A stretch of 64,000 bases of DNA from Jiulongibacter sediminis (lineage in GTDB: Bacteria > Bacteroidota > Bacteroidia > Cytophagales > Spirosomataceae), in assembly GCF_001306455.1 (NCBI RefSeq), contig NZ_LGTQ01000009.1, forward strand, positions 62,001 through 126,000. Direction: 5' to 3'. Numbering within the stretch: the first letter of the stretch is position 1; every line of letters begins with the position of its first letter. Positions 25,910-34,748 of this stretch are shown here, piece by piece. Below the pieces are notes generated by a model. It searched no databases and had not been told where the DNA came from. It saw only the letters and a program-made list of their open reading frames with translations. The position numbers and the translations under genes are program-made.

Positions 25910-27031
25910 ATGAACACCCTCAAATATCTACTTCAGAAGGAATTCAAACAGATCTTCCGGAATCCGACGATTCTGCGGCTGATCTTTATGATGCCTGTTA
26001 TTCAGTTGATTTTGATTCCGCTGGCGGCAGATTACGAGATCAAACAGATCAATATTTCGGTGGTGGATCAAGATCATTCGCCTTACTCAAACCGTCTGAC
26101 TCAAAAGCTATTGTCCACAGGATATTTTCAGTTGGCCGAATACGGCAATTCCTATCAGGAATCGCTTAAAGCGGTTGGAGAAGGTGATTCCGACATTATT
26201 CTAACGATTCCACCCGATTTTGAAAAACAGTTGATCAAAGAAGATGGAGCTAAACTGCATCTGGCTGCCGACGCCGTGAATGGAATTAAAGCTGGTCTGG
26301 GTACGGCCTACGCTTCTCAAATCATAGCTGACTTTAATCGGGAAGTCAGAGAAGAATGGGTTCAGTTTCCACGGTTTTCGCCGCTTCCGCTGGTGGAAAT
26401 AACTTCAGCAGGATGGTATAACCCGCATATCAGTTATTATTTATTTATGGTTCCTGGGATTCTGGCCATTCTGGTGACTATGGTGGGAAGTTTTTTGGCG
26501 GCCTTAAATATAGTGGCGGAAAAGGAAGCCGGAACCATCGAACAAATCAACGTGACTCCGGTCAAAAAATGGCAGTTTATCCTCGGGAAATTGCTGCCAT
26601 TTTGGGTCTTAGGTATGGTTTCAATAACCTTAGGCATGGTGGTTTCGTTTATAGTATACAGCATTTTGCCAGTGGGTTCTTTCTTCACTATTTATGTTTT
26701 CTCGGCAGTGTATTTGTTAGGAGTTCTGGGTATTGGCTTGTTGGTGAGCACCTTCGCCGATACACAGCAGCAGGCGACGCTATTCGCCTTCTTTTTTATG
26801 ATGATCTTCATTTTGCTGGGTGGACTTTACACACCCATTGAAAGTATGCCAAATTGGGCTCAATGGCTGACCAAAATCAATCCGCCGGCCTATTTTATTG
26901 AGGTGATCCGTGCAGTGTATATAAAAGGTAGCACCTTCAAAGATTTACTACCCGATTTTGGTATGATGATCGCTTTTGCCATTGGTTTTAACTGGTTAGC
27001 GGTTAGGAATTACCGGAAGCGGTCGGCGTAG
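25910..27031 (+). CDS. ABC-2 type permease (YbhR-like)
   Basis: A 373-residue ABC-2 permease, same topology as its upstream neighbour: N-terminal helix, large periplasmic domain (about residues 45-165), then five membrane segments. The coupling motif is EKEAGTIEQINVTPVKKWQF. Last gene of the efflux operon; no clear terminator is visible in the 171 bases before the next gene. Together with ATPases, adaptor and TolC it forms a complete tripartite exporter. The substrate is unknown; E. coli homologs affect cefoperazone, chloramphenicol and tetracycline sensitivity. Confidence 0.88.
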   Translation: MNTLKYLLQKEFKQIFRNPTILRLIFMMPVIQLILIPLAADYEIKQINISVVDQDHSPYSNRLTQKLLSTGYFQLAEYGNSYQESLKAVGEGDSDIILTIPPDFEKQLIKEDGAKLHLAADAVNGIKAGLGTAYASQIIADFNREVREEWVQFPRFSPLPLVEITSAGWYNPHISYYLFMVPGILAILVTMVGSFLAALNIVAEKEAGTIEQINVTPVKKWQFILGKLLPFWVLGMVSITLGMVVSFIVYSILPVGSFFTIYVFSAVYLLGVLGIGLLVSTFADTQQQATLFAFFFMMIFILLGGLYTPIESMPNWAQWLTKINPPAYFIEVIRAVYIKGSTFKDLLPDFGMMIAFAIGFNWLAVRNYRKRSA

Positions 27032-27202
27032 GAAATGTTGAATTGGAAAAGTAGAGTTTCAGGGTGCTGACTTGGTTGAATTCACAATTCTCCTACAAAC
27101 CCATTCAAGGGGCAATAGTTTTTTAAGGGGTTTTTAAAATTTTTTAAAAAATAAAATTAATTTGCTCATTCAATATTGACCAAATTACAACCCTTCTAAC
27201 CT

Positions 27203-28798
27203 ATGTCTGATAATAAATCAAACATGCCCGCTCTGTACACCCTTATGACGGTGTGGTTTTTCTGGAGCTTTGTGGCAGCCTCAAATGGTATTCTGATTCC
27301 ACTTTTTAAAGAGAAGTTTGAGTTAACTCAAACGCAGGCTCAGCTCGTTGACTTTGCCTTTTATGCGGCCTACTTCGTGGGTTCTTGGCTCTACCTTATG
27401 TTCTCGAAATTCACTAAAACCGATATTCTCAATAAGATCGGATATAAAAACGGGATCATTATCGGTCTTGTTCTCTCAGCTTTAGGAACCCTACTGTTTT
27501 ACCCGGCTGCAGAAGCCCGTTCGTACGGTTTGCTGCTTTCAGGTTTATTTATCGTTGGCTTGGGTTTCAGTCTTCAGCAAACAGCTACTCAACCCTTTAT
27601 GATTGCTTTGGGGCCTCCGGAAACCGGAGCCTTGCGTATCAACATGGGTGGGGCCGTCAATAATTTTGGGGGTACTATCGGTCCGGCTCTGGTGAGTTAC
27701 GCCATTTTTGGCTCTATATCGGCAGAGGCTGCTGAGAATGCTTCCATTCAGGATGTGAAAATTCCTTACTTGATTCTGGGAGTCCTTTTTGTGACGGTGG
27801 CTCTTTTCTTTTGGATATCAAAACTACCCCGTATCAAGAACGACGAGGAGGTAGAAGTAGGTAATGCTCTTACTTTTGGTCCACTCATCCTTATTGCCAT
27901 TTTTGTTATTTCTTCATTGGTAGCTTCTATTGAAACTGCTATTATGGTTTCATTCGGAGTTATGTGTTTGTTCCTGATTTATGCTATGTATCGCGGGCTT
28001 AATTCGGGACCTCTGACAGGGAATGAAAGTAAAGTATTTGATTATCCACAGGCCTTATTAGGGATGGCAGCCATTTTCGTTTACGTGGGAGTGGAAGTGA
28101 CTGTTGGCTCAAATCTCGGCGAGTATTTGAAAGAAACACAAAATCTGGATTCATCCCAAATATCAAAATATGTATCTCTTTTTTGGGGCTCTATGATGAT
28201 TGGCCGATGGACGGCCGCCATGCCGGCTTTTAATCCTTCGGCAACCTTGAAAAAGATTTTGACATGGGTGGTGCCATTTGTGGCTTTTGGTATCGTACTC
28301 TTTGCTAACTCACTTTATAGCGGAGATGTTTCAGATCTTTACCCTTACGCCCTTTGTGTGGTGGTGATGATTCTTGCTTTTATTGCCAGTAAAGAAAAAC
28401 CGGTACTTATTCTTTTGATTTTTACCGCTTTGGGAGCCTTAATGACACTTATTGGAGTATTGACAACCGGTAAACTGGCTCTCTTCAGTCTGATTTCGGG
28501 TGGTTTGTTCTGCTCGGTTCTTTGGCCAAGTATCTTCTCTTTGGGAACTGCTGGTCTTGGTAAATTTACCAATCAGGGCTCAGCATTGCTCATAATGATG
28601 ATTTTGGGTGGTTCTATTTTGCCTGTGATGCAGGGCAAGTTTTCCGATGTGATGGGAATCCAGACCTCATATTTACTGGCGACAGGCTGTTTTGTATATT
28701 TGTTTGTTTTCGGGATCGTGGCCCAGCGAACTCTTCGCAAGCAGGGAATCGATTTTGATGCCGAAGTAGCCAAAAAATCAATTAAAGGAGGACACTAG
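27203..28798 (+). CDS. FHS-type sugar:H+ symporter (MFS)
   Basis: A 531-residue major-facilitator permease of the fucose-galactose-glucose:H+ symporter (FHS) type, probably importing a monosaccharide or short sugar across the inner membrane. The N-terminal FVAASNGILIPLFKEKFELTQTQAQLVDFAFYAAYFVGS and FSLQQTATQPFMIALGPPETGALRINMGGAVNNFGGTIGPAL are hallmark FHS segments. The chain is longer than the usual 410-440 residues, with extra hydrophobic segments around residues 370-440. Downstream genes include an esterase and a GH32 enzyme, so fructose or another hydrolysis product is a plausible cargo, by inference only. Confidence 0.85.
   Translation: MSDNKSNMPALYTLMTVWFFWSFVAASNGILIPLFKEKFELTQTQAQLVDFAFYAAYFVGSWLYLMFSKFTKTDILNKIGYKNGIIIGLVLSALGTLLFYPAAEARSYGLLLSGLFIVGLGFSLQQTATQPFMIALGPPETGALRINMGGAVNNFGGTIGPALVSYAIFGSISAEAAENASIQDVKIPYLILGVLFVTVALFFWISKLPRIKNDEEVEVGNALTFGPLILIAIFVISSLVASIETAIMVSFGVMCLFLIYAMYRGLNSGPLTGNESKVFDYPQALLGMAAIFVYVGVEVTVGSNLGEYLKETQNLDSSQISKYVSLFWGSMMIGRWTAAMPAFNPSATLKKILTWVVPFVAFGIVLFANSLYSGDVSDLYPYALCVVVMILAFIASKEKPVLILLIFTALGALMTLIGVLTTGKLALFSLISGGLFCSVLWPSIFSLGTAGLGKFTNQGSALLIMMILGGSILPVMQGKFSDVMGIQTSYLLATGCFVYLFVFGIVAQRTLRKQGIDFDAEVAKKSIKGGH
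28784..28791 (+). promoter_or_regulatory. Strong Shine-Dalgarno for a TTG start
   Basis: AAAGGAGG, unusually strong for this genome type, ends 10 bases before the TTG at 28802. It lies inside the last codons of the permease gene and supports the rare TTG start of the acetyltransferase. Confidence 0.6.
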
Positions 28799-28801
28799 CA
28801 A

Positions 28802-29251
28802 TTGAATTCCAATATCAATATCAGAGAGATTACAAAGAGCGACCTACCGTCGCTCTTTGCTTTATTTAAGGAGTTTACCGTTTTTGAAAAAAGGCCTGAA
28901 GCCCTCAAAAATTCCATTGAAAGAATGGAAAAAGAGCAAGACCTTCTCAAAGGTTTTGTGGTGGAAAATGACGCAAAGGAGCTGGTCGGCTATGTTACCT
29001 GGTACCCGGCTTATCATACCTGGACCGGCAAAGCCTTACACCTCGATGATCTCTATCTGCAACCAGACTATCGTGGAATAGGTTTGGGGACAAAGTTGAT
29101 TCAAAAAGTGATCGACCTTGCCAAAGAACAAAACTGCTATAAAGTTAAATGGCAGGTCTCCCATTGGAATGAGTCAGCCAAAGCTTTCTACCGCGGATTG
29201 GGAGCCGAGATCAGCAATATTGAGGAGAGCTGTGATTTGATTATTGAGTAA
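28802..29251 (+). CDS. GNAT-family N-acetyltransferase
   Basis: A 149-residue acetyl-CoA-dependent acyltransferase. The acetyl-CoA loop is QPDYRGIGLGTKLIQKVIDLAKEQNC (residues about 80-105, R-G-x-G-x-G), preceded by LHLDDLYL and followed by WNESAKAFYRGLGAE; this pattern matches the diamine acetyltransferase/SAT-like subgroup. Starts with TTG at 28802, three bases after the permease stop codon. Polyamine or amino-sugar N-acetylation is possible; the substrate is not evident. Confidence 0.82.
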   Translation: MNSNINIREITKSDLPSLFALFKEFTVFEKRPEALKNSIERMEKEQDLLKGFVVENDAKELVGYVTWYPAYHTWTGKALHLDDLYLQPDYRGIGLGTKLIQKVIDLAKEQNCYKVKWQVSHWNESAKAFYRGLGAEISNIEESCDLIIE

Positions 29252-29263
29252 ATCATTTGAGAA

Positions 29264-29749
29264 ATGCAGAACCCAAGAATTGAAAATATTTCTCCCAAAA
29301 AGCTCGTAGGCATGATGATGCCCATGAGCTTTCAAAACCATAATCCAGGGCCATTGTGGTCGAAATTTATGCCTTTGAGAAATACGATTCAACATCGTAT
29401 TGACCATCGTTTTGTTTCGTTGCAAAGGTCTCCCGAAGGGCTTCTGATGTCAGAGTATACACCCTCTACTATATTTGAAAAGTGGGCATTGGTTGAAGTT
29501 TCGGCATTTGAAAATATTCCGGAGGGAATGAAGTCATTTGAATTAACCGAAGGATATTATGCGGTCTTCAGGCATGTGGGTAATACGCCACAGGGCTTTA
29601 TGAAATCAATAGGTTATATCTTAAATGAATGGCTACCTTCATCAGGTTTTCACTTGGACAATCGTCCACATTTTGAGGTATTGGATGAAAAGTATGATCG
29701 TTTGAATCCAGCCTCTGAGGAGGATATTTGGATTCCGATAAAGAAATAG
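29264..29749 (+). CDS. GyrI-like domain protein
   Basis: A 161-residue protein resembling the AraC effector-binding/GyrI-like fold: IENISPKKLVGMMMPMSF at the start, SAFENIPEGMKSFELTEGYYAVFRHVGNTPQGFMKSIGYILNEWLPSSG in the middle, and HFEVLDEKYD near the end, where the family Glu lies. It starts 12 bases after the acetyltransferase gene. Binds an unknown small molecule by family inference. Confidence 0.65.
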   Translation: MQNPRIENISPKKLVGMMMPMSFQNHNPGPLWSKFMPLRNTIQHRIDHRFVSLQRSPEGLLMSEYTPSTIFEKWALVEVSAFENIPEGMKSFELTEGYYAVFRHVGNTPQGFMKSIGYILNEWLPSSGFHLDNRPHFEVLDEKYDRLNPASEEDIWIPIKK

Positions 29750-29831
29750 ATTGTTTCTTTTGAACTCAGGGCTGATTGATCGGGGAGAATAATTCATATT
29801 TTCGTTGATCGATAAACCCTAATTAAGCTCA

Positions 29832-31142
29832 ATGCAAAGGCTCTTTTTATTCCTTTTTACTTTTTCCGGCTTTCTTTCAATCGCCCAGCCTCCACCTGAT
29901 CATCAGTGGATTGAGATCATCGTAACGCCGAATCATGCCGACTGGACATACAAAATTGGTGAAGATGCTGATTTTCAGGTGACGGTTTTGAAAAGTAATG
30001 TACCCTTGCCTAATGTGACAATTCATTATGTACTTGGTGAGGAACAAATGAAGCCTGAAGTAGAACAGGATGTTTTTCTTGAAAACGGTTCTATCCTTAT
30101 TAAAGGTGGAAGTATGGAGAAACCGGGCTTCAAACGTTGTCAGGTTTCGGTTGAGCTTAATGGCAAAACCTACTCTGCATGGGCTACGGCGGGTTTTGAG
30201 CCTGAGAAAATTGAGCCAACAGTTAAACTGCCTTTTGATTTTCAAACCTTCTGGTCAAATGCCGTCAAAGAAAACCGGGAGTTGCCAATGGATACCCGTA
30301 TGATTTTGTTACCCGAACGCTGCACTGAAAAAGTCAATGTTTACGAAGTGAGTTTGCAAAACTGGAAGAAGGGAGCCAGGCTTTATGGCATTCTTTCGTT
30401 ACCCAAAAAAGCAGGTAAATACCCTGCTGTTCTCAAAGTGCCTGGTGCGGGAATACGGCCTTACTACGGCGATGTCCAGTTTGCTGAAGATGGTATTATC
30501 AGTTTTGAGATAGGTATTCATGGCATTTCCGTCACCATGCCACAGAAAAACTATGACGATTTGCTGGCTGGCTGGAATAATCATTATTGGGAAGATGGGA
30601 TTCATGATAAGGACGAATATTTCTACAAACGCGTTTATTTGGGCTGCATCAAAGCCAACGATTTTCTAAGCTCTTTGCCTCAATGGGATGGCAAAAACCT
30701 GGGAGTAATGGGCAGCTCGCAAGGTGGAGCATTAAGTCTTGTTACAGCGGGAATAGATGCCAGAGTCACAGCCGTGGCCCCTGTCCACCCTGCCATGTGT
30801 GATATGACCGGTTATCTGGAAGGACGAGCCGGTGGATGGCCGCATTACCTCAAAGATCAAACGAAATGGGAGTGGGGCTCTCACAAGCAAATTGTGGAAA
30901 CCATCAGTTATTATGATGCCCTGAACTTTGCCCGTAGCATTCAGGCACCGGTGTGGTTTTCTTTTGGGTATAATGATAATGTGGTACCGCCTACCTCCAT
31001 TTTTGCGGCTTATAACGTCATCAAAAGCAAGAAAGAAAAGTTTTTAGCTCTGGAGTCTGCTCATTGGGTTTACCCCGAGCAACAAAAAGCTCAAAGAGAC
31101 TGGATGACGAAAATGTTGAAAAAGAAAAACCCTTCAGAATGA
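29832..31142 (+). CDS. Secreted acetyl-xylan-esterase-like hydrolase (AXE1 family)
   Basis: Exported alpha/beta hydrolase of the acetyl xylan esterase/cephalosporin-C deacetylase family, 436 residues with a signal peptide to about residue 19. The nucleophile is Ser296 in GSSQGG, followed by the acid in FGYNDNVVPP and a likely catalytic His in SAHWVYPE. An N-terminal beta-sandwich of about 140 residues precedes the hydrolase domain. It probably removes acetyl groups from a glycan in the periplasm. Its TGA overlaps the ATG of the GH32 gene (ATGA), so both enzymes are likely made together. Confidence 0.85.
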   Translation: MQRLFLFLFTFSGFLSIAQPPPDHQWIEIIVTPNHADWTYKIGEDADFQVTVLKSNVPLPNVTIHYVLGEEQMKPEVEQDVFLENGSILIKGGSMEKPGFKRCQVSVELNGKTYSAWATAGFEPEKIEPTVKLPFDFQTFWSNAVKENRELPMDTRMILLPERCTEKVNVYEVSLQNWKKGARLYGILSLPKKAGKYPAVLKVPGAGIRPYYGDVQFAEDGIISFEIGIHGISVTMPQKNYDDLLAGWNNHYWEDGIHDKDEYFYKRVYLGCIKANDFLSSLPQWDGKNLGVMGSSQGGALSLVTAGIDARVTAVAPVHPAMCDMTGYLEGRAGGWPHYLKDQTKWEWGSHKQIVETISYYDALNFARSIQAPVWFSFGYNDNVVPPTSIFAAYNVIKSKKEKFLALESAHWVYPEQQKAQRDWMTKMLKKKNPSE

Positions 31143-32572
31143 AAAATAGTAAACTACTTTATGTTGTCCTGTTTATTGTAACAATCTGGTCTTGTCAGCA
31201 GAAAGAAATACAGGAAATGACTTGCCGCCCTGAATACCATCTCACCCCACCCCAAAACTGGACCAATGATCCCAATGGACTGATTTTTCTGGACGCTGAA
31301 TATCATGTCTTCTATCAACATAATCCCTTTGGCGATAAATGGGGGCATATGAGCTGGGGCCATGCTATCAGCAAAGATTTAGTAACATGGGAGCACCTTC
31401 CTGTGGCCATTCCTGAGTTTGACAACGGTGATGGTAGCACTTCTATGATTTTCAGCGGCTCGGCTGTGATAGACTCTACCAATACTTCCGGCTTTTTTGA
31501 GGACGGGTTTACCAAAGGCATGGTGGCTATTTTTACGGTACATGTAGATAGTAGTGGCAAAGGAATGGGGCAATACCAGAGTATTGCCTACAGCTCGGAT
31601 AAGGGAAGAACCTGGACGCATTATGAGGAAAATCCGGTGCTGGATTTGGGTATGAAGGATTTCCGTGACCCCAATGTGATCTGGAATAATCAACGTAACA
31701 GCTGGCTGATGACCGTGGTCAAACCTCAGGAATATACAGCCCAGTTTTATGAGTCGCATGATCTCAAAAAATGGGAACTGCTAAGTGAATTTGGCAAACA
31801 GGGAGACACCACCAAAATATGGGAATGCCCCGCCCTTTTTGAGGTGCCTGTTGAGAATTCGAAGGAAACAAAATGGGTACTGCTGATCTCATCTGGCCAC
31901 AAGACTCCGGGATTCATTGGTATGCAGTATTTTGTGGGTGATTTCGATGGAAAATCGTTTACGCCACAAGTACAGAATGATGTTTTTCAGCTAGATGCCG
32001 GTAAGGATTTTTATGCAGCTATTCCTTTCAATAACCTACCGACGCACCATCAGAAGCCTGTCATTCTGGGATGGACTACCAATTGGGCTTATGCCAATGA
32101 CACTCCAAACAAGGGTTTCAGAGGTGGCTTTTCTTTTCCAAGGGAACTGTCTCTTTACAATGAAAATGGCACGTATCGACTAATGAACTCTCCGATTGTT
32201 TCAAAGGATATTCAGACGGTTGAGCTAAGTAAGAAGAATCCGGAGGCTGATTTTGAAAATCCGGTCTTTCATATTCGTTTGGGTCAAATTGAAGGTTCTT
32301 TTGAGCTGAAACTTGAACAATCTGAATCGGAATTCACCCTTATTTCCGTTTCAAACGGAGTACTCACTTTTGATCGTACTCAAAGTGGAAAAGTTGACTT
32401 CAATTCTTCTTTTGCCAGTAAAGACCAAATGGAAATAGGAAATTTTGAATCTCTGGATTTATACATGGATCAATCCGTGATTGAGCTTTTTGCGAATGAC
32501 GGAAAAAAGGTGATGACTCAGCAGGTTTTCCCTACTCAGAAGCCTTTAAAGGCTATTTTGCAATTTCCCTAG
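31139..32572 (+). CDS. GH32 beta-fructosidase lipoprotein (levanase/inulinase-type)
   Basis: Five-bladed beta-propeller glycoside hydrolase plus C-terminal beta-sandwich, 477 residues from the ATG at 31139. Lipoprotein signal with lipobox Cys19 (IWSC). The three family motifs are present: nucleophile Asp44 in WTNDPNG, RDP in FRDPNVIW and the acid/base Glu in WECPALF. Cleaves beta-fructosidic bonds in fructans or sucrose. A longer frame from 31064 would only overlap the esterase gene, and the ATGA overlap plus a good signal peptide support 31139. The 114-residue gene follows after 8 bases. Confidence 0.92.
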   Translation: MKNSKLLYVVLFIVTIWSCQQKEIQEMTCRPEYHLTPPQNWTNDPNGLIFLDAEYHVFYQHNPFGDKWGHMSWGHAISKDLVTWEHLPVAIPEFDNGDGSTSMIFSGSAVIDSTNTSGFFEDGFTKGMVAIFTVHVDSSGKGMGQYQSIAYSSDKGRTWTHYEENPVLDLGMKDFRDPNVIWNNQRNSWLMTVVKPQEYTAQFYESHDLKKWELLSEFGKQGDTTKIWECPALFEVPVENSKETKWVLLISSGHKTPGFIGMQYFVGDFDGKSFTPQVQNDVFQLDAGKDFYAAIPFNNLPTHHQKPVILGWTTNWAYANDTPNKGFRGGFSFPRELSLYNENGTYRLMNSPIVSKDIQTVELSKKNPEADFENPVFHIRLGQIEGSFELKLEQSESEFTLISVSNGVLTFDRTQSGKVDFNSSFASKDQMEIGNFESLDLYMDQSVIELFANDGKKVMTQQVFPTQKPLKAILQFP

Positions 32573-32580
32573 ATTACCAA

Positions 32581-32925
32581 ATGAAAATCAATTACCACAA
32601 TCGCCGATTCCGACCGGTCCAAAACACTGAAAATGGTGAGACATCTGCTGAAACGATTTTCCATTACAAGCAGGAAGGGAATATTTTGACATCAGAATAC
32701 GCTGGAGGACAGATTGCCAAAGGAAGTCTTATTGCTCTGGTTTCTGAAAACGGAGAGTTGGACATGCGGTATCAGCAGATAAATACAAACGGAGAACTGA
32801 TGACGGGAGTCTGTCACTCTACTCCAGAAGTTTTACCAGATGGGCGTATTCGTCTACATGAAAAATGGAGATGGACAAGTGGAGATAAATCTGAGGGTAA
32901 AAGTATTATTGAAGAATTCCAATAA
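32581..32925 (+). CDS. Small protein of unknown function
   Basis: A 114-residue soluble beta-rich protein, MKINYHNRRFRPVQNTENGETSAETIFHYKQ at its start and RLHEKWRWTSGDKSEGKSIIEEF at its end. This small family is often labelled 'n-acetylglutamate synthase' in databases, a name for which the sequence gives no support (too short, no GNAT motif). It begins 8 bases after the GH32 stop, so it is probably in the same operon. Confidence 0.6.
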   Translation: MKINYHNRRFRPVQNTENGETSAETIFHYKQEGNILTSEYAGGQIAKGSLIALVSENGELDMRYQQINTNGELMTGVCHSTPEVLPDGRIRLHEKWRWTSGDKSEGKSIIEEFQ

Positions 32926-32945
32926 ATAGAAATATCCAAATTGTG

Positions 32946-32966
32946 GAACGGATTTGCTTTCCGTTC
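32946..32966. terminator. Hairpin after the GH32 operon
   Basis: Perfect 7-bp arms GAACGGA / TCCGTTC with a 7-base loop, 20 bases after the small-protein stop codon. There is no following T run, so termination is uncertain. Confidence 0.3.
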
Positions 32967-33061
32967 TTCGAAAAATAACGCTTCTTTATGCCCTATTGGC
33001 ATTTTTGGAGGATTGGCCTCTAAATTGAAATGAACGAAACACAAACATTAAACAATATCAC

Positions 33062-33577
33062 ATGAATTTGCAATTTGGAAAGAATGCTGAAAGGCCCGAA
33101 GTTTTCTCAAGTGTTCAATCTTTTTTAGATGAGAAAGGCTTTCAGGTAACTGCCACTGACCATGCCCGCCCATGGGGAGGTTTTTTTGTATTAGACGAAA
33201 GTCAGGCTCCGGAATTTATTCAGGCCTTCTTTCCGCATTTATCTTTAGAAGATTTCGCAGGCTTTGAGAAGCTTAGCCCTAAGATTCTTGTTGTGGCTCC
33301 GGATCAGCGACTAAGCTGGCAGTACCACCATCGTCGTGCAGAAATCTGGAAATTAATTGGTGGTGTAGCCGGAGTTGTGATCTCAGATACCGATGAACAG
33401 ACTGAGCTTCAGACACTGTCAATTGGTGATATTGTTAATCTGAAATGTGGCGAGCGTCACCGTTTAGTGGGTACTGATGGTTATGGGATTGTGGCCGAAA
33501 TCTGGCAGCACGTTGATAAAGAAAACCCTTCTGATGAAGAGGATATCGTGCGGGTCCAAGATGATTTCGGACGTTAA
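33062..33577 (+). CDS. Cupin-fold protein, mannose-6-phosphate isomerase-like
   Basis: A 171-residue cupin whose second half follows the type II phosphomannose isomerase/GDP-mannose pyrophosphorylase C-terminal pattern: SWQYHHRRAEIWKLIGGVAGVVISD, then IGDIVNLKCGERHRLVG. The metal-binding His pair lies in YHHRRAE, with Glu and a further His in GERHRL. The N-terminal 60 residues are an unusual extension with HARPWGGFFVLDE. Substrate likely a sugar phosphate; database names such as 'phosphoheptose isomerase' are not supported. Convergent with MerR. Confidence 0.65.
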   Translation: MNLQFGKNAERPEVFSSVQSFLDEKGFQVTATDHARPWGGFFVLDESQAPEFIQAFFPHLSLEDFAGFEKLSPKILVVAPDQRLSWQYHHRRAEIWKLIGGVAGVVISDTDEQTELQTLSIGDIVNLKCGERHRLVGTDGYGIVAEIWQHVDKENPSDEEDIVRVQDDFGR

Positions 33578-33582
33578 AAGCT

Positions 33583-33975
33583 TCAAGCCGCTGATTTTTT
33601 TAGCGTTTGTTGATAAGGCAACTGATTTTCCAGACTAAGTTTTTCAATAGCTTCCTCAATTTGATGAAGCCTTTTTTCTTGTTCTCTGAACTGATGAATG
33701 AGAAGTTCTTTTTGATTTCTCAAGGCCTTAAGTCTTTGCCAGTCGGTAGTAAAGAGCATCTCTTTGATTTCATCCAGAGAGAACCCGAGGTTTTTGTAAA
33801 ACAGAATCTTCTGGAGTCGCTTAAACTCAAGTCGACCGTAAATGCGATGTCCCGATTTACTTCTTTCAGACGGTTTGAGCAGACCTTTTTCGTCATAGAT
33901 ATGTAGAGTTCTGACGCTTACTCCTGCCAGATCAGAGAGCTTTTTGACCGAATATTTTGTGATTTTATTTTGCAT
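33583..33975 (-). CDS. MerR-family transcriptional regulator
   Basis: A 130-residue regulator with the winged HTH YSVKKLSDLAGVSVRTLHIYDEKGLL at residues 8-33, the RIYGRLEFKRLQKILFYKNLGFSLDEIKEML dimer-adjacent segment, and a C-terminal coiled coil (residues 85-115). There is no Cys-rich metal site, so it is closer to drug/stress MerR proteins such as TipA-type HTH with a truncated sensor. Located 62 bases downstream of the response regulator on the same strand; possible read-through. Target unknown. Confidence 0.8.
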   Translation of the reverse strand: MQNKITKYSVKKLSDLAGVSVRTLHIYDEKGLLKPSERSKSGHRIYGRLEFKRLQKILFYKNLGFSLDEIKEMLFTTDWQRLKALRNQKELLIHQFREQEKRLHQIEEAIEKLSLENQLPYQQTLKKSAA

Positions 33976-34037
33976 AGCAATTCCATGATCTCTTTTTCAG
34001 AGAACCATTTGTTATTTATTAATACTCAGGATTTATT

Positions 34038-34694
34038 TTAAACCCAGCGGTTTCTGCGGGCCAGACTTACTGCTTCCAGCTTTGAGTGTACATGCAGTTT
34101 TTGATAAATATTTTCAATATGCTTTCTTGCCGTTTTGGCCGAGATAAAGAGCTCTTCAGCGATTTGATTATAGGTAAGACCATCGGCTACCTTTTCTAAA
34201 ATCTCTATTTCACGTTTGGTTAGGTTGAAATCTTCCGGTGACTGAGTTGACTCAATTTCTTTCCCTGCAATCTCCTGTTTGCGTAATATTTGCAAGGTTT
34301 TCATGGCTACTGTTGGCGACATAGGAGCCCCACCTTCCATCATTTCTTCTATGGCCGCGATGATTTTAGAAGGCCGTTCATCTTTCATAAGATAGCCTGA
34401 AGCCCCGGCTTTTATAGCCTCAAAAATTTTGTCCTCACGATCCATTACGGTAAGCATCATGATTTTTACCTCGGGATGTTCTTCTTTAATTTTTTGAGTA
34501 GCCTCAATACCATCCATCACCGGCATTTCAATATCCATAAGCAATACTTCTGCCGGAGTATTATTCATTTTAGAAACAGCATCAAGGCCCGAGTTAGCAC
34601 TGAAAATCACTTCAACCTCCTCAAAAATGCTTAGGTTTTGCCTGAGATTTCTGAGTAGTGTGGGGTTGTCGTCTATGATGCCAATTCTTATCAT
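34038..34694 (-). CDS. NarL/LuxR-type response regulator
   Basis: A 218-residue response regulator from ATG 34694 (MIRIGIIDDNP); a frame to 34730 adds 12 unconserved residues. Receiver: Asp8-Asp9 acidic pair, phosphoacceptor Asp54 in LLMDIEMPVMDG, Lys near 105 in YLMKDE. C-terminal LuxR-type HTH: LTKREIEILEKVADGLTYNQIAEELFISAKTARKHIENIYQKL. Cognate kinase is encoded immediately upstream. A dyad with 7-2-7 geometry lies 35 bases before its start codon, and a second nearly identical copy precedes the kinase gene, suggesting autoregulation. Confidence 0.9.
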   Translation of the reverse strand: MIRIGIIDDNPTLLRNLRQNLSIFEEVEVIFSANSGLDAVSKMNNTPAEVLLMDIEMPVMDGIEATQKIKEEHPEVKIMMLTVMDREDKIFEAIKAGASGYLMKDERPSKIIAAIEEMMEGGAPMSPTVAMKTLQILRKQEIAGKEIESTQSPEDFNLTKREIEILEKVADGLTYNQIAEELFISAKTARKHIENIYQKLHVHSKLEAVSLARRNRWV

Positions 34695-34728
34695 GTGTCC
34701 AAAATTGAGATTTTGTAAGCAAGGGTTC

Positions 34729-34748
34729 AATAAGGCAAATGCCCTATT
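34729..34748. promoter_or_regulatory. Dyad 2, kinase-regulator junction (putative operator)
   Basis: AATAAGGCA AA TGCCCTATT, 9-bp arms with one mismatch and a 2-base spacer; the last base overlaps the kinase stop codon. Read on the minus strand it is identical to dyad 1 at 36626-36645 at 18 of 20 positions (only the central pair differs). Geometry fits a NarL-type 7-2-7 site. Confidence 0.55.

Noticed and set aside
31064-31138. Longer N-terminus for the GH32 protein
   Set aside because: It would read through the esterase coding end and remove the signal peptide from the N-terminus.
32581-32925. N-acetylglutamate synthase assignment
   Set aside because: A label carried in databases for this small family; there is no acetyl-CoA motif and the protein is too short.
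33980-34010. Terminator between the response regulator and MerR genes
   Set aside because: Only a weak TCTCT/AGAGA stem with no T run was found, not enough to call.
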